A stretch of DNA of 64,000 nucleotides from DASYQD01 sp963837455 (GCA_963837455.1 CAWINM010000008.1:62001-126000), one strand, 5' to 3'. Positions 16,540 through 26,324 are shown, numbered from the stretch's first letter. The notes: generated by a model from the sequence alone, not told the origin. Numbers and translations are program-made.

Positions 16540-16917
16540 TCAGCACTCGTCGCCGAGGATCTCCAGCGTGTCCGGCAGGTTCGGGACCATGCACAGGAAC
16601 TCGAAGGGCGCCTCCGTCACCTCGTACGAGTGCGGGGCGCCCGCCGGGATGTACACCACGTCGCCGGCGCTCACCTCGTGCACAGCGCCGCCGATCGTCA
16701 CCTGCGCCCGGCCGCGCACGACGTACTGCTCATGCTCCACGGTGTTGGTGTGCCGGGGCATGCCGCCGCCCTCGCCCATGACGAAGCGCCGCATCGCGAA
16801 GTGCGGCGCCCCGTCGTCGGGCCCCAGCAGCACCTGCACCTCGGTGGCCCGTCCCGCCGCCACCGGGCGCGCCGGCACCGCCACCGCCTTCTTGACCACC
16901 GCCGCGTCATCACCCAT
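16540..16917 (-). CDS. Cupin domain protein
   Basis: A single-domain cupin of about 125 residues. Motif 1 is RHTNTVEHEQYVVRG with two His and Glu, and motif 2 is PAGAPHSYEV with the second His; together they make the usual metal site. The ATG at 16917 has GAGGAGG 6 nt upstream; another ATG six codons further up also has a GGAGG. The reaction is unknown. The 236 nt to the next gene (16918-17153) hold nothing recognisable. Confidence 0.82.
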   Translation of the reverse strand: MGDDAAVVKKAVAVPARPVAAGRATEVQVLLGPDDGAPHFAMRRFVMGEGGGMPRHTNTVEHEQYVVRGRAQVTIGGAVHEVSAGDVVYIPAGAPHSYEVTEAPFEFLCMVPNLPDTLEILGDEC

Positions 16918-17153
16918 CGCCGCCTCCTCGTGCATCCACGGCGCCTCCGGTTGGAAGCTTCCTCGAGAGCCACGGGCATCGTAGCTCAGGCCACCAGGAG
17001 CACCCCCTCGGAAATCCTCGCGCGGTGCTCTGGGCAGTCCGCGTTCTCGGCTGTTCATCGGCCCGCAGCGCCGGGGCGAGGCACGACCACTCCTCACCTC
17101 CGTCGCGGCGAGGGGGCCTACGAGCCGGGGATCGCGCGGTGACGCGCCGGGTT

Positions 17154-18344
17154 TCAGAGCAGCTCGTGGAGGGCCGCCGCGAGCCGCTCGTACTGCGCCA
17201 GCTCGTTGTAGAGCTGAGCCGACAGGCGCACCAACCGCTTGGGCGTCTCCGGCCATGCGAACACCGGCACCTCGATGGCGAAACGCGTCATCAGCTCGTC
17301 CTGCAGGGGCTCGATCCCCAGGGGCGAGGCCGGCCGACTCTCGCCGTCGGGAAGCGGCAGGCTGGCGAGACTGCCCACCATGCTCTCGGGGCAGGGCGCG
17401 GCGATGCCCAGCGCCTCGACCAGCAAGGCGCGGCCGGCGAGGACGAGCTCGTGGTTGCGCCGCCTCACCTCCGGCCAGCCGCCGGGCACCATGCCGCCCA
17501 CGACGCGCAGCGCCGCCGGCACGCAGAGAAACGGCGTCGGGTCGCCGGTGCCCTGCCAATCGAACTCGTCGTGCAGCCGCGAGCGCCCCGGCCGGCGCTT
17601 GTTGTGGCCGTGACTCACCACCAACGGTCGCAGCGCCTCACGGCGGTCCTCGCGCGCCCACAGGAAAGCGGCTCCCTTCGGCGCGCAGATCCACTTGTGG
17701 CAGTTGCCGGTGTACCAGGCGGCGCCCAGCTGGCGCACGGCGAGGTCGATCTGGCCCGGTGCGTGCGCGCCGTCGACGAGGGTGTCGATGCCGCGCTCGG
17801 CGAGGGCGGTGACGATCTCCGCCAGCGGCATCACCACGCCGGTGGGGCTGGTGACGTGATCGATGAGGGCGAGGCGGGTGCGCTCGCCGGCGCCGGCGAC
17901 GACCACCGCCACCGCCTCCGCCGCATCGCGGAGCGGGAACGGGGCCGGTGCCACCACCACCCGCGCGCCGCTGGTGGCGGCGACCAGCTCGAGGGCGTTG
18001 CGGCAGGCGTTGTACGCCTGGCGGGTGACCAGCAGCTCGTCGCCGGGGCGCAGCTCGGGCGCCAGCGAACGCAGCACCGTGCTGACCCCGGTGGTGGTGT
18101 TGGGCACCGCCACCATCCCCGCGGCGTCGGCGCCGATGAAGTCGGCGAGCGCCTCGCGGGCGGCGTCGAAGCGCTCGGGCAGTCGGCGCAGGAGGAATGC
18201 CACCGGCTCGCGCTCGAGCTCGGCGCGCAGCGCCGCCTGCTCCGCCAGCACGGCGCGCGGGCAGGCGCCGAAAGCGCCATGGTTGAGGTAGTCGATCGCC
18301 GGATCGAGGGTCCACTCGGAGGCCAGGGGGCTGTTGCTCGGCAT
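17154..18344 (-). CDS. Class V aminotransferase family PLP enzyme (isopenicillin N epimerase-like)
   Basis: A fold-type I PLP enzyme of 396 residues. Visible landmarks are YLNHGAFGACPRAVL near the N-terminus, NTTTGVSTVL (phosphate cup), LVDGAHAPGQIDL with the PLP-binding Asp and His, and GNCHKWICAPKG with the Schiff-base lysine. The C-terminal RLVRLSAQLYN is the family's substrate arginine region. Members include epimerases, desulfurases and ergothioneine-type C-S lyases; the substrate here cannot be read from sequence. No pathway partner is adjacent. A TAGTCT hexamer lies 8 nt before the ATG with no ribosome binding site. Confidence 0.85.
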   Translation of the reverse strand: MPSNSPLASEWTLDPAIDYLNHGAFGACPRAVLAEQAALRAELEREPVAFLLRRLPERFDAAREALADFIGADAAGMVAVPNTTTGVSTVLRSLAPELRPGDELLVTRQAYNACRNALELVAATSGARVVVAPAPFPLRDAAEAVAVVVAGAGERTRLALIDHVTSPTGVVMPLAEIVTALAERGIDTLVDGAHAPGQIDLAVRQLGAAWYTGNCHKWICAPKGAAFLWAREDRREALRPLVVSHGHNKRRPGRSRLHDEFDWQGTGDPTPFLCVPAALRVVGGMVPGGWPEVRRRNHELVLAGRALLVEALGIAAPCPESMVGSLASLPLPDGESRPASPLGIEPLQDELMTRFAIEVPVFAWPETPKRLVRLSAQLYNELAQYERLAAALHELL

Positions 18345-18352
18345 CGCGGCGG

Positions 18353-18358
18353 AGACTA
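18353..18358 (-). promoter_or_regulatory. Putative -10 element (TAGTCT) for the class V aminotransferase gene
   Basis: TAGTCT ends 8 nt before the ATG at 18344 and no Shine-Dalgarno is present, as expected for a leaderless start. Confidence 0.4.
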
Positions 18359-18514
18359 CTCGCAGTGCGGGCGGAGCGGAACCCGGCTGCCCGACACCGC
18401 CCCTGGCGCCGACCTCACGACGCTCGACGCCGCCGAAACCCCGGCCTTGCCGCTCGCGTAGGAGGGGATGGCGGGCGCGCCGTCCGCCGTCCCGTCCATC
18501 CCGGAGGGCACCTG

Positions 18515-19189
18515 ATGCGGTCGATGCACCCGAGCTGGCTTCCCGTCCTGCTGCTGATCGCCTGCATTCCTGCCCCCGCGCGGGCCAGTCACGACATCGT
18601 CCTCCGCGACGAAACCGCCAGCTTCCCGCTCGCCGGCGCCCGCACCCTGCGCATCGACGTGCCGGTGGGCGAGGTGCACGTCGACGCCACCACGGGCGAC
18701 CGCATCGAGGCGCGCCTCAAGCTCAGCTGCAACCGGAGCTCCTCCCGCTGCCGCGAGCGCGCCGCCGCCCTCCACCTCTCTCCGCGGCGCGGCGCCGACG
18801 GCCTGACGCTGAAGATGGAGGGGTACGACCGCGACGGCAAGCGCGGCTTCAACCACCCCGACGTCGAGCTGCGTCTGCAGGTGCCGGCCGCCCTCGGCGT
18901 GTCCGTGGACATGGGAGTGGGCGAGCTCGACCTCGCCGGCATCGAGGGGGACGTCACCGTCGACATCGGCGTCGGCGAGGCCCGGCTCGAGGTGCCGGAG
19001 CGCGCCGTGCACGCAGTGGCGCTCGACGTCGGGGTCGGTGAGGCGCGCCTCTCGCCGCGTCCCGCCGACAGCCACCGCGAAGGGTTCCTCTTCCTCGGCA
19101 ACGAAGTCGACTGGAAGGGCGGCGCCGGAGTCTCGCGCGTCGCGGTGGACATCGGCGTCGGCGAGGCCTCGGTGCGGCTCGTGCCCTGA
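18515..19189 (+). CDS. Secreted DUF4097-like beta-repeat protein
   Basis: A protein of 224 residues with a signal peptide (WLPVLLLIACIPAPARA). The ATG at 18515 has GGAGGG 7 nt upstream. The mature part is a series of short beta repeats with the phrase VDxGVGExxL: RIDVPVGEVHV, SVDMGVGELDL, TVDIGVGEARL, ALDVGVGEARL and AVDIGVGEASV. Such repeats stack as a beta solenoid in DUF4097-type adhesin-like proteins. Two cysteines near residue 70 may form a disulfide. Function unknown. Confidence 0.78.
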   Translation: MRSMHPSWLPVLLLIACIPAPARASHDIVLRDETASFPLAGARTLRIDVPVGEVHVDATTGDRIEARLKLSCNRSSSRCRERAAALHLSPRRGADGLTLKMEGYDRDGKRGFNHPDVELRLQVPAALGVSVDMGVGELDLAGIEGDVTVDIGVGEARLEVPERAVHAVALDVGVGEARLSPRPADSHREGFLFLGNEVDWKGGAGVSRVAVDIGVGEASVRLVP

Positions 19190-19296
19190 GCCCGGCCGGC
19201 GAGCCGCGGGCCCGCAGCTCCGGCAGCAGGCACCCGGGGCGCCTGCGAAGCGTGCAACAGCGTCTCGTCTACCGCTTCGCTACAGTCGGGCCCACC

Positions 19297-19761
19297 ATGG
19301 AGGTCGGAGCCCGGTGCCTTCTGCGCTCGCTACCGACGTTGGCCTGGGCCGCCGCCGCGCTGGCGATCGCCGCCGCGGCCGGTGCGCAGCCGCCCACCGC
19401 GGGCCATTACCCCTACTTCCCCGCCGACGCGCCATGGACGCAGCACGTCTCGCAGGCGCCGGTGGACTCCGAGTCGCCAACGGTGATCTCCTGGCTGGCC
19501 GGGCATGGCGGGTGGGGTGGCGGACAGATGCAGATCGACTTCTCGATCGAGGCCCTCGAGACCGCCGCCGGCACCCCCTTCCGCGCCTTCACGCCCAACC
19601 GCCCCGACGAGTTCTTCGACCCCTTGCAGGTCACCGACTTCGAGATGATCGCGGCCGGCGATCGCTACACCTGGAACGGCGATTGCGCCCGTGAGTCGCC
19701 GCTCTTCAACGACGGCTTCGAGATCGCCATCGCCGACAAGTGGAGCGGGCAGGCTCCGTAG
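19297..19761 (+). CDS. Short secreted protein sharing a module with the protein at 39.6-41.0 kb
   Basis: A protein of about 154 residues with a signal peptide (LPTLAWAAAALAIAAAAGAQ). The segment PADAPWTQHVSQAPVDSES-- (about 40-60) parallels PADNWWNLDVSQAPLDPHSQ in the larger secreted protein encoded at 39636-41018. The gene ends in FNDGFEIAIADKWS, a 'DGFE...W' ending often seen on exported proteins. It looks like a shortened relative of the larger protein. The start is uncertain: an upstream GTG at 19252 would add 15 codons, but the ATG at 19297 begins a clean signal peptide. Confidence 0.6.
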   Translation: MEVGARCLLRSLPTLAWAAAALAIAAAAGAQPPTAGHYPYFPADAPWTQHVSQAPVDSESPTVISWLAGHGGWGGGQMQIDFSIEALETAAGTPFRAFTPNRPDEFFDPLQVTDFEMIAAGDRYTWNGDCARESPLFNDGFEIAIADKWSGQAP

Positions 19762-19842
19762 GGCGTCACCGGCCGGGCCACCCGGCAGGAACGCCGACGT
19801 GGGCTTCGCCGCCACCCGGAGCGAGGCCCGGCGCCGCGGCGC

Positions 19843-21414
19843 TCAGCGCGCCGTCGCCAGGTCGTAGAAGCGCGCCAGGTCGTCCTTGAGCTGCCGCCGC
19901 GACCCCGGGTGCAGGTAGATCATGTGCCCCGAGGGGTAGTAGCCGAAGGTGACGTTCTTCTCCAGCGCCGGGTCGAGCCCCATGTGCGCGAGCGTGTATT
20001 CGGTCTCGAAGAACGGGGTGGCGAAGTCGTAGTAGCCGTTGGCGGAGAAGATCAGCAGGTGGGGGTTGGCCGACATCGCCGCCCGCAGGTCCTCGGCCAC
20101 GTCCGGCATCGGCGAGCGACCGTTCGGGCCTTGGTGGTGGTCGTCCCACCCCCGGCCCACCTCCGGGTAGTTGGTGGGCTTGTAGATCGCCTCGCTGCCG
20201 TAGCCGAGCTGGTCGTGGACGTAGGCGTTGAAGCCGCCGACGATGGCGGCCGCGAAGGCGGCGTTGGAGGCGTCACCCTCCGGGTACTCGCCCGCCGCGT
20301 CGTGGTCGATGCCCTCGAAGCGCGAGTCGAGGCGCCCCACCGTGCGGCGCTCGCCGCGCAAGAGCTCCTTCTCGAAGCGCGAGGGGTCGATGCGCAGGTT
20401 GGCGTTGGCGAGCAGCGACTCCGGCATCGCCGTGTAGCGGGCGAGCTTCGCCAGCACCGCGGTGCGCTCGCCGTCGGGGAGGTGGCTCCCCGCCGCCAGC
20501 GCGTGTGCGTACTCGCCGAGCGCGAACGCTCGCACCTCGGCGAGGAAGGCGGGGAGGTCGGCGGGCTTGGGCTGCAGCCGGTCGTGGTACCAGGCGGTCG
20601 CCGCCATGGTGGGCAGGTAGAGCTCGTAGGCGAGGTCGTTGCTGAAGGGCGGGCCGTTGAAGTCGTCCCAGGCGTTGAGGTACGAGGAGACCAGCACGGC
20701 GCCGTTGAAGGCCATGCCCTTGCCCTCGAGCAAGCGCAGGAGCCCCGCCGCCCGCGTCGTGCCGTACGACTCGCCGAGCAGCAGCTTCGGCGAGTTCCAC
20801 CGCCCGTTGGCAGAGACCCAGCGCTGGATGAACTGGCCGAACGCGGCGACGTCGGGGTCGGTGCCGTAGAACTGCTTCGGCTCGCCCTTGCCGAGGATGC
20901 GCGAGTAGCCGGTGCCCATGGCGTCGATGAACACCAGGTCGCTCTTGTCGAGCAGGCTGTCCGGGTTGTCGACGATGTCGTAGGGCGGCGGCGGCGTCGG
21001 CTCGGCATCGGCGACGTCGACCCGCAGCGGCCCGAACGACGCCATGTGCAGCCAGATGGTCGAGGAGCCGGGGCCACCGTTGAAGAGGAAGGTCACCGGC
21101 CGCCGGCGCGGGTCGCTGACGCCCTCCTCGACGTAGGCGACGTAGAACATCCGCCCGATGACGTCGCCGTCGTCGCTCTCGAGGTCGATGGTGGCCGCCG
21201 TCGCCGTGTAGGGGATGGTCTTGCCGGCGAGGCTGACCCGGTGGTGGGACACCGCCGGCTTTGGTGCCGCCGGCACCGACTCCGCCGCCTCTTCGTGCTT
21301 CGACGCGGCCTTGGCGTCGTCCTGCGCCGGCGCGGCGCCGGGGGTGACGAGGGCGGCGAGGGCGGCGAGGGCGAGAGCGAACGGCAGGAGCAGGCGCGAG
21401 TGGTGGCGTCTCAT
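19843..21414 (-). CDS. Exported serine carboxypeptidase-like peptidase (family S10)
   Basis: A protein of 523 residues with a signal peptide (LLLPFALALAALAALVTPGA) and an alpha/beta-hydrolase fold of family S10. The oxyanion region is FLFNGGPGSSTIWLH, the nucleophile elbow LLGESYGTTRAAG, the acid SANGYYDFATPF and the histidine YYPSGHMIYL, so the Ser-Asp-His triad is complete. It should trim C-terminal residues from peptides in the periplasm. The ATG at 21414 has no ribosome binding site, but TAGCCT lies exactly 7 nt upstream (leaderless). The long upstream reading frame is a shadow of the ABC remnant and LysAC. Confidence 0.88.
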   Translation of the reverse strand: MRRHHSRLLLPFALALAALAALVTPGAAPAQDDAKAASKHEEAAESVPAAPKPAVSHHRVSLAGKTIPYTATAATIDLESDDGDVIGRMFYVAYVEEGVSDPRRRPVTFLFNGGPGSSTIWLHMASFGPLRVDVADAEPTPPPPYDIVDNPDSLLDKSDLVFIDAMGTGYSRILGKGEPKQFYGTDPDVAAFGQFIQRWVSANGRWNSPKLLLGESYGTTRAAGLLRLLEGKGMAFNGAVLVSSYLNAWDDFNGPPFSNDLAYELYLPTMAATAWYHDRLQPKPADLPAFLAEVRAFALGEYAHALAAGSHLPDGERTAVLAKLARYTAMPESLLANANLRIDPSRFEKELLRGERRTVGRLDSRFEGIDHDAAGEYPEGDASNAAFAAAIVGGFNAYVHDQLGYGSEAIYKPTNYPEVGRGWDDHHQGPNGRSPMPDVAEDLRAAMSANPHLLIFSANGYYDFATPFFETEYTLAHMGLDPALEKNVTFGYYPSGHMIYLHPGSRRQLKDDLARFYDLATAR

Positions 21415-21421
21415 GCACCGC

Positions 21422-21427
21422 AGGCTA
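21422..21427 (-). promoter_or_regulatory. Putative -10 element (TAGCCT) for the S10 peptidase gene
   Basis: TAGCCT ends 7 nt before the ATG at 21414 and no Shine-Dalgarno exists in between. Confidence 0.45.
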
Positions 21428-21464
21428 TCAGCGCACCGGCGCCGGCCGGCGGCCGCCGGCGCGC

Positions 21465-21761
21465 TCAACGCCACTCGGCCAGCAGTCGCTCGCGGTCGAA
21501 GAGGCGTCGGCCCCAGCCGAGCAGCGCGGCGTCGAGGACGACCAGCACCACGGCGACGGCCACTCCGGTGCCGAGCAGGAAGGCACCGGCAACCTCGGCC
21601 GCCAGCAGCGCCAGCACCGGCAGCAGCAGCGACGAGATCTGGCGTCGACCGTTCGACGTCTCGCCGCTGGCGACGCGCAGCGACAGCCCATCCACGGCGC
21701 GGCGCTCGCCGAAGCGACGGGAGAGACCCTCGGTCTCGATCGCCCATTGGGAGGGAGCCAT
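21465..21761 (-). pseudogene. ABC transporter fossil: ATPase N-terminus joined to permease C-terminus
   Basis: A 98-codon frame that begins like an ABC ATPase (AIETEGLSRRFGERRAVDGL, SLRVASGE) and stops exactly where the Walker A loop should follow. It then continues in frame as two hydrophobic segments and LFDRERLLAEWR, the usual end of an ABC-2 permease. The simplest reading is a deletion that removed most of the ATPase and most of the permease of a neighbouring pair, leaving an in-frame join. It starts 2 nt past the LysAC stop. A product might still be made, but it cannot bind ATP. Confidence 0.7.
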
Positions 21762-21763
21762 CG

Positions 21764-24388
21764 TCAGGGCAGGAGGCGCTCGGCCGCCGGCTCGCGCAGG
21801 TTGTAGCGACTGCTCATGGCGTGGCCGTAGGCGCCACCGTGGGCAATCAGCAGCACGTCCCCCTCCTCGCTCGGCGGCAGGCGGCGCTCGGCGCCCAGCA
21901 CGTCGCCACTCTCGCATATGGGGCCGACGACGTCGGCCCGCTGCGTCGGCGCCTCGTCGAGGCGCGTGAGATTGACGATCTCGTGGTAGCCGCCGTAGAG
22001 CGCCGGCCGGATGAGCGAGTTCATGCCCGTCTCGACGCCGACGTAGAGGCTCTCCCCCTTCCCCTTGAGTTGGGTGACGCGCGCCAGCAGCACGCCGGCG
22101 CGGGCAACGAGGAAGCGCCCCGGCTCGAGCCAGAGCCGGTGGCGCGGGAAGGCGTGCCGCACCTCGGCGAGGGCGGCGTCGAGCCGCGCCAGGTCGAGGG
22201 GGCGGTCCTGCGCCAGCTCGCCGACGCCGAGGCCACCGCCGAGGTCGAGCACCTCGGCGGTGGGGAAACGCTCTGCCGCCGCCAGCAGCCGCCAGGCCAC
22301 TTCGCGCCATGCCTCGGGGTCGAGGACGCCGCTGCCGGCGTGAGCGTGCAAGCCGACCACCCGCGCCCCGAGGCGCGCCACCAGCTCGGCGGCCGCGTCG
22401 AGCTCGGCGAAGGGGATGCCGAACTTCGAGTGACTGCCGGCGGTGCGGACGTGGCGATGGTGACCGCGCCCGTGTCCGGGGTCGAGGCGCAGGAACAGCT
22501 CGCGACCCGCGAAGGTCTGCGGCCAGCGCTCGAGCGGCCAGAGGTTGTCGACGGTCACTCGCACGCCGCGCGCGAAGGCGTCCTCGTACTCGCCGCGCGG
22601 CGCGAAGTTGGGGGTGAAGAGGACGCGTTCGGGCGCCAGGTCGGGATAGAGCTCGAAGAGCAGCGCCAGCTCCCCCGGCGACACGCACTCGAAGCCGAGG
22701 CCCGCGTCGTGGAGGGCGCGCACCACGCCCGGGAAGGGGTTGGCCTTCACCGAGTAGAGGACGCGGTCGATGGCGGCGAGCGCGCACAGCTCGGCCGCCG
22801 CCGCGAGCAACGAGCCGCGGTCGTAGACGTAGACCGGGGCCGCCTCCGCGGCGACGGCGAGCAGCTCGGAGCGGCGGCGGCGCCACCAGGGAGCGGCGGT
22901 CGGTGGTGCGGTCGCCCGCTCGCCCACTTCACGAAGTGCCTCGAAGGTCGGCCCCAGCACCTCGTCCTCGCCCTGGCGGCGCAGCAGCAGCTCGTGCAGC
23001 TCGCGCACCAGCCGCAACGCCTGCTCCTCGTCGACGACGAAGGTGAGATTGAGGTCGGTGGCCGCCTGCGTGAGCAGGTGCACGGGCTGCTCCTCGAAGG
23101 CCTCGAGCAGGTGCCCCAGCCGGTGGAGATTGGAGCGGATCTGCCTGCCCACCAGCGTCACCGCGGCGCACGGACCGAGCAGAGTGGCGCGACCGAGAGG
23201 GGCCAGCGCGGCGACGAGATCCTGCAGCCGCTCGCCGTCCGGAGTGCCGTCGAACGAGACCGTGACGTTGGCCTCAGCGGTGGACACCAGGTCGACCGAC
23301 AGCCCCTGCCGGGCGATGCGTGCGAAGACCTCGGCGAGAAAGCCCACCCGCTGCCACATGCCGGCGGTCTCGAGCGAGAGCAGCATCACGCCCCGGCGGC
23401 TGGTAACCGCCTTGAGGCGCGGGGTGGCACCCCCGCCGTGCGCGCTCACCTCGCTGCCGGCGAGGGGAGCGCCACCCGGACCGTCGCCGCGGCCGGCGTC
23501 GCGGAAGCGCAGCGGCACACCGGCGCGACGCAGTGGACCGACAGCGCGCGGGTGGAAGCCGCCGGCACCGTTGGTGAGCAGCTCCACCGCCTCCTCGTAG
23601 GCAAGCGAGCGCAGCAGACGCGCCACCGGCACCACCCGCGGGTCGGCGGTGAAGAGCCCCGGCGAGGTCCCCCAGGCCTCGCAGCGGAGGGCCGCGAGCT
23701 GCGCCGCCAGGCAGGCGGCCGCGCGGTCGGCGCCGCCGTCGAGCAGCACCTGCCTGCCCTCCTCGCCCGAGGCGACGCCACCGGCGGTCACCACGACGCG
23801 CGGCAGCGCGGAGAGACGCTCGCCGAGAGCCCCCGACGGCCGCTCCAGGCAGTCGGCGGCGAGCCAGCGCCGCTCGTCGCGCTCTTCCCTTCCGATCGCG
23901 GAGCCTCCGCCCTCCTTGTCACCCAGGTCTGCTCGCAACAGCTCGCACGGGTCGACCGCGGCGGCCCCGATCCCCTGCCGCTCCAGCCAGGCGGCGAGCA
24001 GCGGCACCGTCAGCCCCGACGTCATGGCACCCAGCCGCGCCCGTGCGCGTGGACCGGCCTCACCGAGCAGGTGGACGCCGGCGAGCAGTCGCCCCAGCTC
24101 GGCGAGCCGCTCCTCGGTGCCAGGGGGCGGCGGCTCGTCGAGCGGCACGCCCAGGCGCTGCAGGCGATCGGCGAGCTCGCGCAGCACGGCCTCGTGCCCA
24201 TCGGCGGCGAGTCGCGCGAGGAGCGCCGTCACCTCGAGGCCGGGCAGCGGCGCGCACACCACTATGGCCCGTTCGCCCACCCCGCGCGCCGCCAGCAGCG
24301 CCTCGGCGAGACGCCGCCAAACCGCGGGGTCGGCGAGCGACTCGCCGTCGAGGCGCAGCACCACCCAGGGATCGCCGTTACCCGCCAT
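21764..24388 (-). CDS. Aspartokinase-like/diaminopimelate decarboxylase fusion (LysAC type)
   Basis: A fused protein of about 874 residues in lysine synthesis. Residues to about 290 have the aspartokinase fold, about 330-490 hold ACT-type regulatory segments (GVMLLSLETAGMWQRVGFLA, LLGPCAAVTLVG), and from about 510 it is a fold-III PLP decarboxylase: YSVKANPFPGVV with the PLP lysine, HAHAGSGV, DLGGGLGVG, LEPGRFLV, CESGDVLG and GAYGHAMSSRYNLRE. The decarboxylase looks intact. The kinase part does not: the usual KFGGTS start reads RLDGES, the GRGGSD loop reads LDGGAD, and WTD before PG reads WGTS, although FTADPRV remains. It may be regulatory rather than catalytic. TATCCT lies 9 nt before the ATG. 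Confidence 0.88.
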   Translation of the reverse strand: MAGNGDPWVVLRLDGESLADPAVWRRLAEALLAARGVGERAIVVCAPLPGLEVTALLARLAADGHEAVLRELADRLQRLGVPLDEPPPPGTEERLAELGRLLAGVHLLGEAGPRARARLGAMTSGLTVPLLAAWLERQGIGAAAVDPCELLRADLGDKEGGGSAIGREERDERRWLAADCLERPSGALGERLSALPRVVVTAGGVASGEEGRQVLLDGGADRAAACLAAQLAALRCEAWGTSPGLFTADPRVVPVARLLRSLAYEEAVELLTNGAGGFHPRAVGPLRRAGVPLRFRDAGRGDGPGGAPLAGSEVSAHGGGATPRLKAVTSRRGVMLLSLETAGMWQRVGFLAEVFARIARQGLSVDLVSTAEANVTVSFDGTPDGERLQDLVAALAPLGRATLLGPCAAVTLVGRQIRSNLHRLGHLLEAFEEQPVHLLTQAATDLNLTFVVDEEQALRLVRELHELLLRRQGEDEVLGPTFEALREVGERATAPPTAAPWWRRRRSELLAVAAEAAPVYVYDRGSLLAAAAELCALAAIDRVLYSVKANPFPGVVRALHDAGLGFECVSPGELALLFELYPDLAPERVLFTPNFAPRGEYEDAFARGVRVTVDNLWPLERWPQTFAGRELFLRLDPGHGRGHHRHVRTAGSHSKFGIPFAELDAAAELVARLGARVVGLHAHAGSGVLDPEAWREVAWRLLAAAERFPTAEVLDLGGGLGVGELAQDRPLDLARLDAALAEVRHAFPRHRLWLEPGRFLVARAGVLLARVTQLKGKGESLYVGVETGMNSLIRPALYGGYHEIVNLTRLDEAPTQRADVVGPICESGDVLGAERRLPPSEEGDVLLIAHGGAYGHAMSSRYNLREPAAERLLP

Positions 24389-24397
24389 GCGGCCGCG

Positions 24398-24403
24398 AGG
24401 ATA
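24398..24403 (-). promoter_or_regulatory. Putative -10 element (TATCCT) for the LysAC gene
   Basis: TATCCT ends 9 nt before the ATG at 24388 and no ribosome binding site is visible. Confidence 0.35.
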
Positions 24404-24504
24404 CAGCCGTGGCGCAGCTGCCGGCGGGCCCGCCCCACCGACCTCACGTCGCGCTAGGCTCTCGCGCGCCGAGCCGCAACCCCGACGTTCAGGAGAGGAG
24501 AGCC

Positions 24505-25125
24505 ATGGCCAAGCCACGACCAGCGATTCCGCGGCATGCCCCTCGCGTCTTGAGGGCCGCGGCACTCACCGTGTGCCTGAGCGCCATCCCCGTCCCGGCG
24601 GCGCTCGCCGGTGAGCCGGCGGCGTCTGCGTCAACCTCCAGCGAAGCAACGGCGACGGCCGCCGCGACACCCGCGGCAACGCCGGAGCCACCCTCCCCGG
24701 CGATGTCCCCCACCGCGACGGCCGCCCCACCGAGGAGCGACGCCGAGCGCTCGCTGTGGGCCGCCGAGGAGGGGTTCGCCGCCTCGTTCGCGGCGCGCGA
24801 CGCGGAGCGTTTCGCCTCCTACCTCGATGAGCAGGTGGTCTTCGCCGGCGGCAAGCGGACCCTGCACGGCAAGCGGGAGGTGCGCGAGGTGTGGACGCGG
24901 ATGATGACGAGTGGTCCGCAGGCGCCGTTTCGCTGGCAGCCCACTCGCGCCATCGTCTCGGGCGACGTCGGGATGACGAGCGGGCCCGTCTTCGACCCCG
25001 CCGGCATCTGGGTGGGCGCCTTCACCTCGGTGTGGCGCCGCCAGCCCGGCGGCAGCTGGCACATCGTCCTCGACGGTGCGCCGCCCTGCGAGGCGCCGCC
25101 GCCGGAGCCGCCACCGGCACACTGA
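24505..25125 (+). CDS. Exported SnoaL/DUF4440-like (NTF2-fold) protein
   Basis: A protein of 206 residues. The ATG at 24505 has GGAGAGGAG upstream. A signal peptide (VLRAAALTVCLSAIPVPAALA) is followed by about 50 residues of Ala/Thr/Ser/Pro-rich linker. From about residue 80 an NTF2-like domain runs: FAASFAARDAERFASYLDEQ, FAGGKRTLHGKREVREVW, then SGPVFDPAGIWVGAFTSVWR. Such domains act as small-molecule enzymes or binding scaffolds; no substrate can be inferred. A proline-rich tail ends it. Confidence 0.75.
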   Translation: MAKPRPAIPRHAPRVLRAAALTVCLSAIPVPAALAGEPAASASTSSEATATAAATPAATPEPPSPAMSPTATAAPPRSDAERSLWAAEEGFAASFAARDAERFASYLDEQVVFAGGKRTLHGKREVREVWTRMMTSGPQAPFRWQPTRAIVSGDVGMTSGPVFDPAGIWVGAFTSVWRRQPGGSWHIVLDGAPPCEAPPPEPPPAH

Positions 25126-25292
25126 CGGAGGGCCGAGGGTAGAGCTCCCGGTCCGGGCCGGCCACCCGCCCGCCGTCGGCTGCGCTCGCCGTGGCGGTGC
25201 GCTCTCCACGCGCAGGTGGCATACAGGTCTGCGCCGCCCGTCGCCTTCCCCGGGCTGCGGCCCCTCGGCTGGGCGATCCGCGGCGGCGCTGA

Positions 25293-25335
25293 GCCTCACC
25301 CTCGGGAGGGTTCGCGGCCGCCGTCGAGGTGAGGC
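25293..25335. promoter_or_regulatory. 8-bp inverted repeat upstream of the ABC exporter genes
   Basis: GCCTCACC (25293-25300) and GGTGAGGC (25328-25335) form a perfect inverted repeat 27 nt apart, ending 13 nt before the ATPase ATG. It could be a two-site operator or a leader hairpin. CAGAAT (25335-25340), a possible -10, abuts the second arm. The rest of 25126-25292 shows nothing else. Confidence 0.35.
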
Positions 25336-25348
25336 AGAATGGGCGGCC

Positions 25349-26317
<969 letters not shown>

Positions 26318-26324
26318 GCCGACC

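Noticed and set aside
21215..24457. A 1080-codon plus-strand frame opposite LysAC
   Set aside because: It mirrors the LysAC codons and shows no conserved motif.
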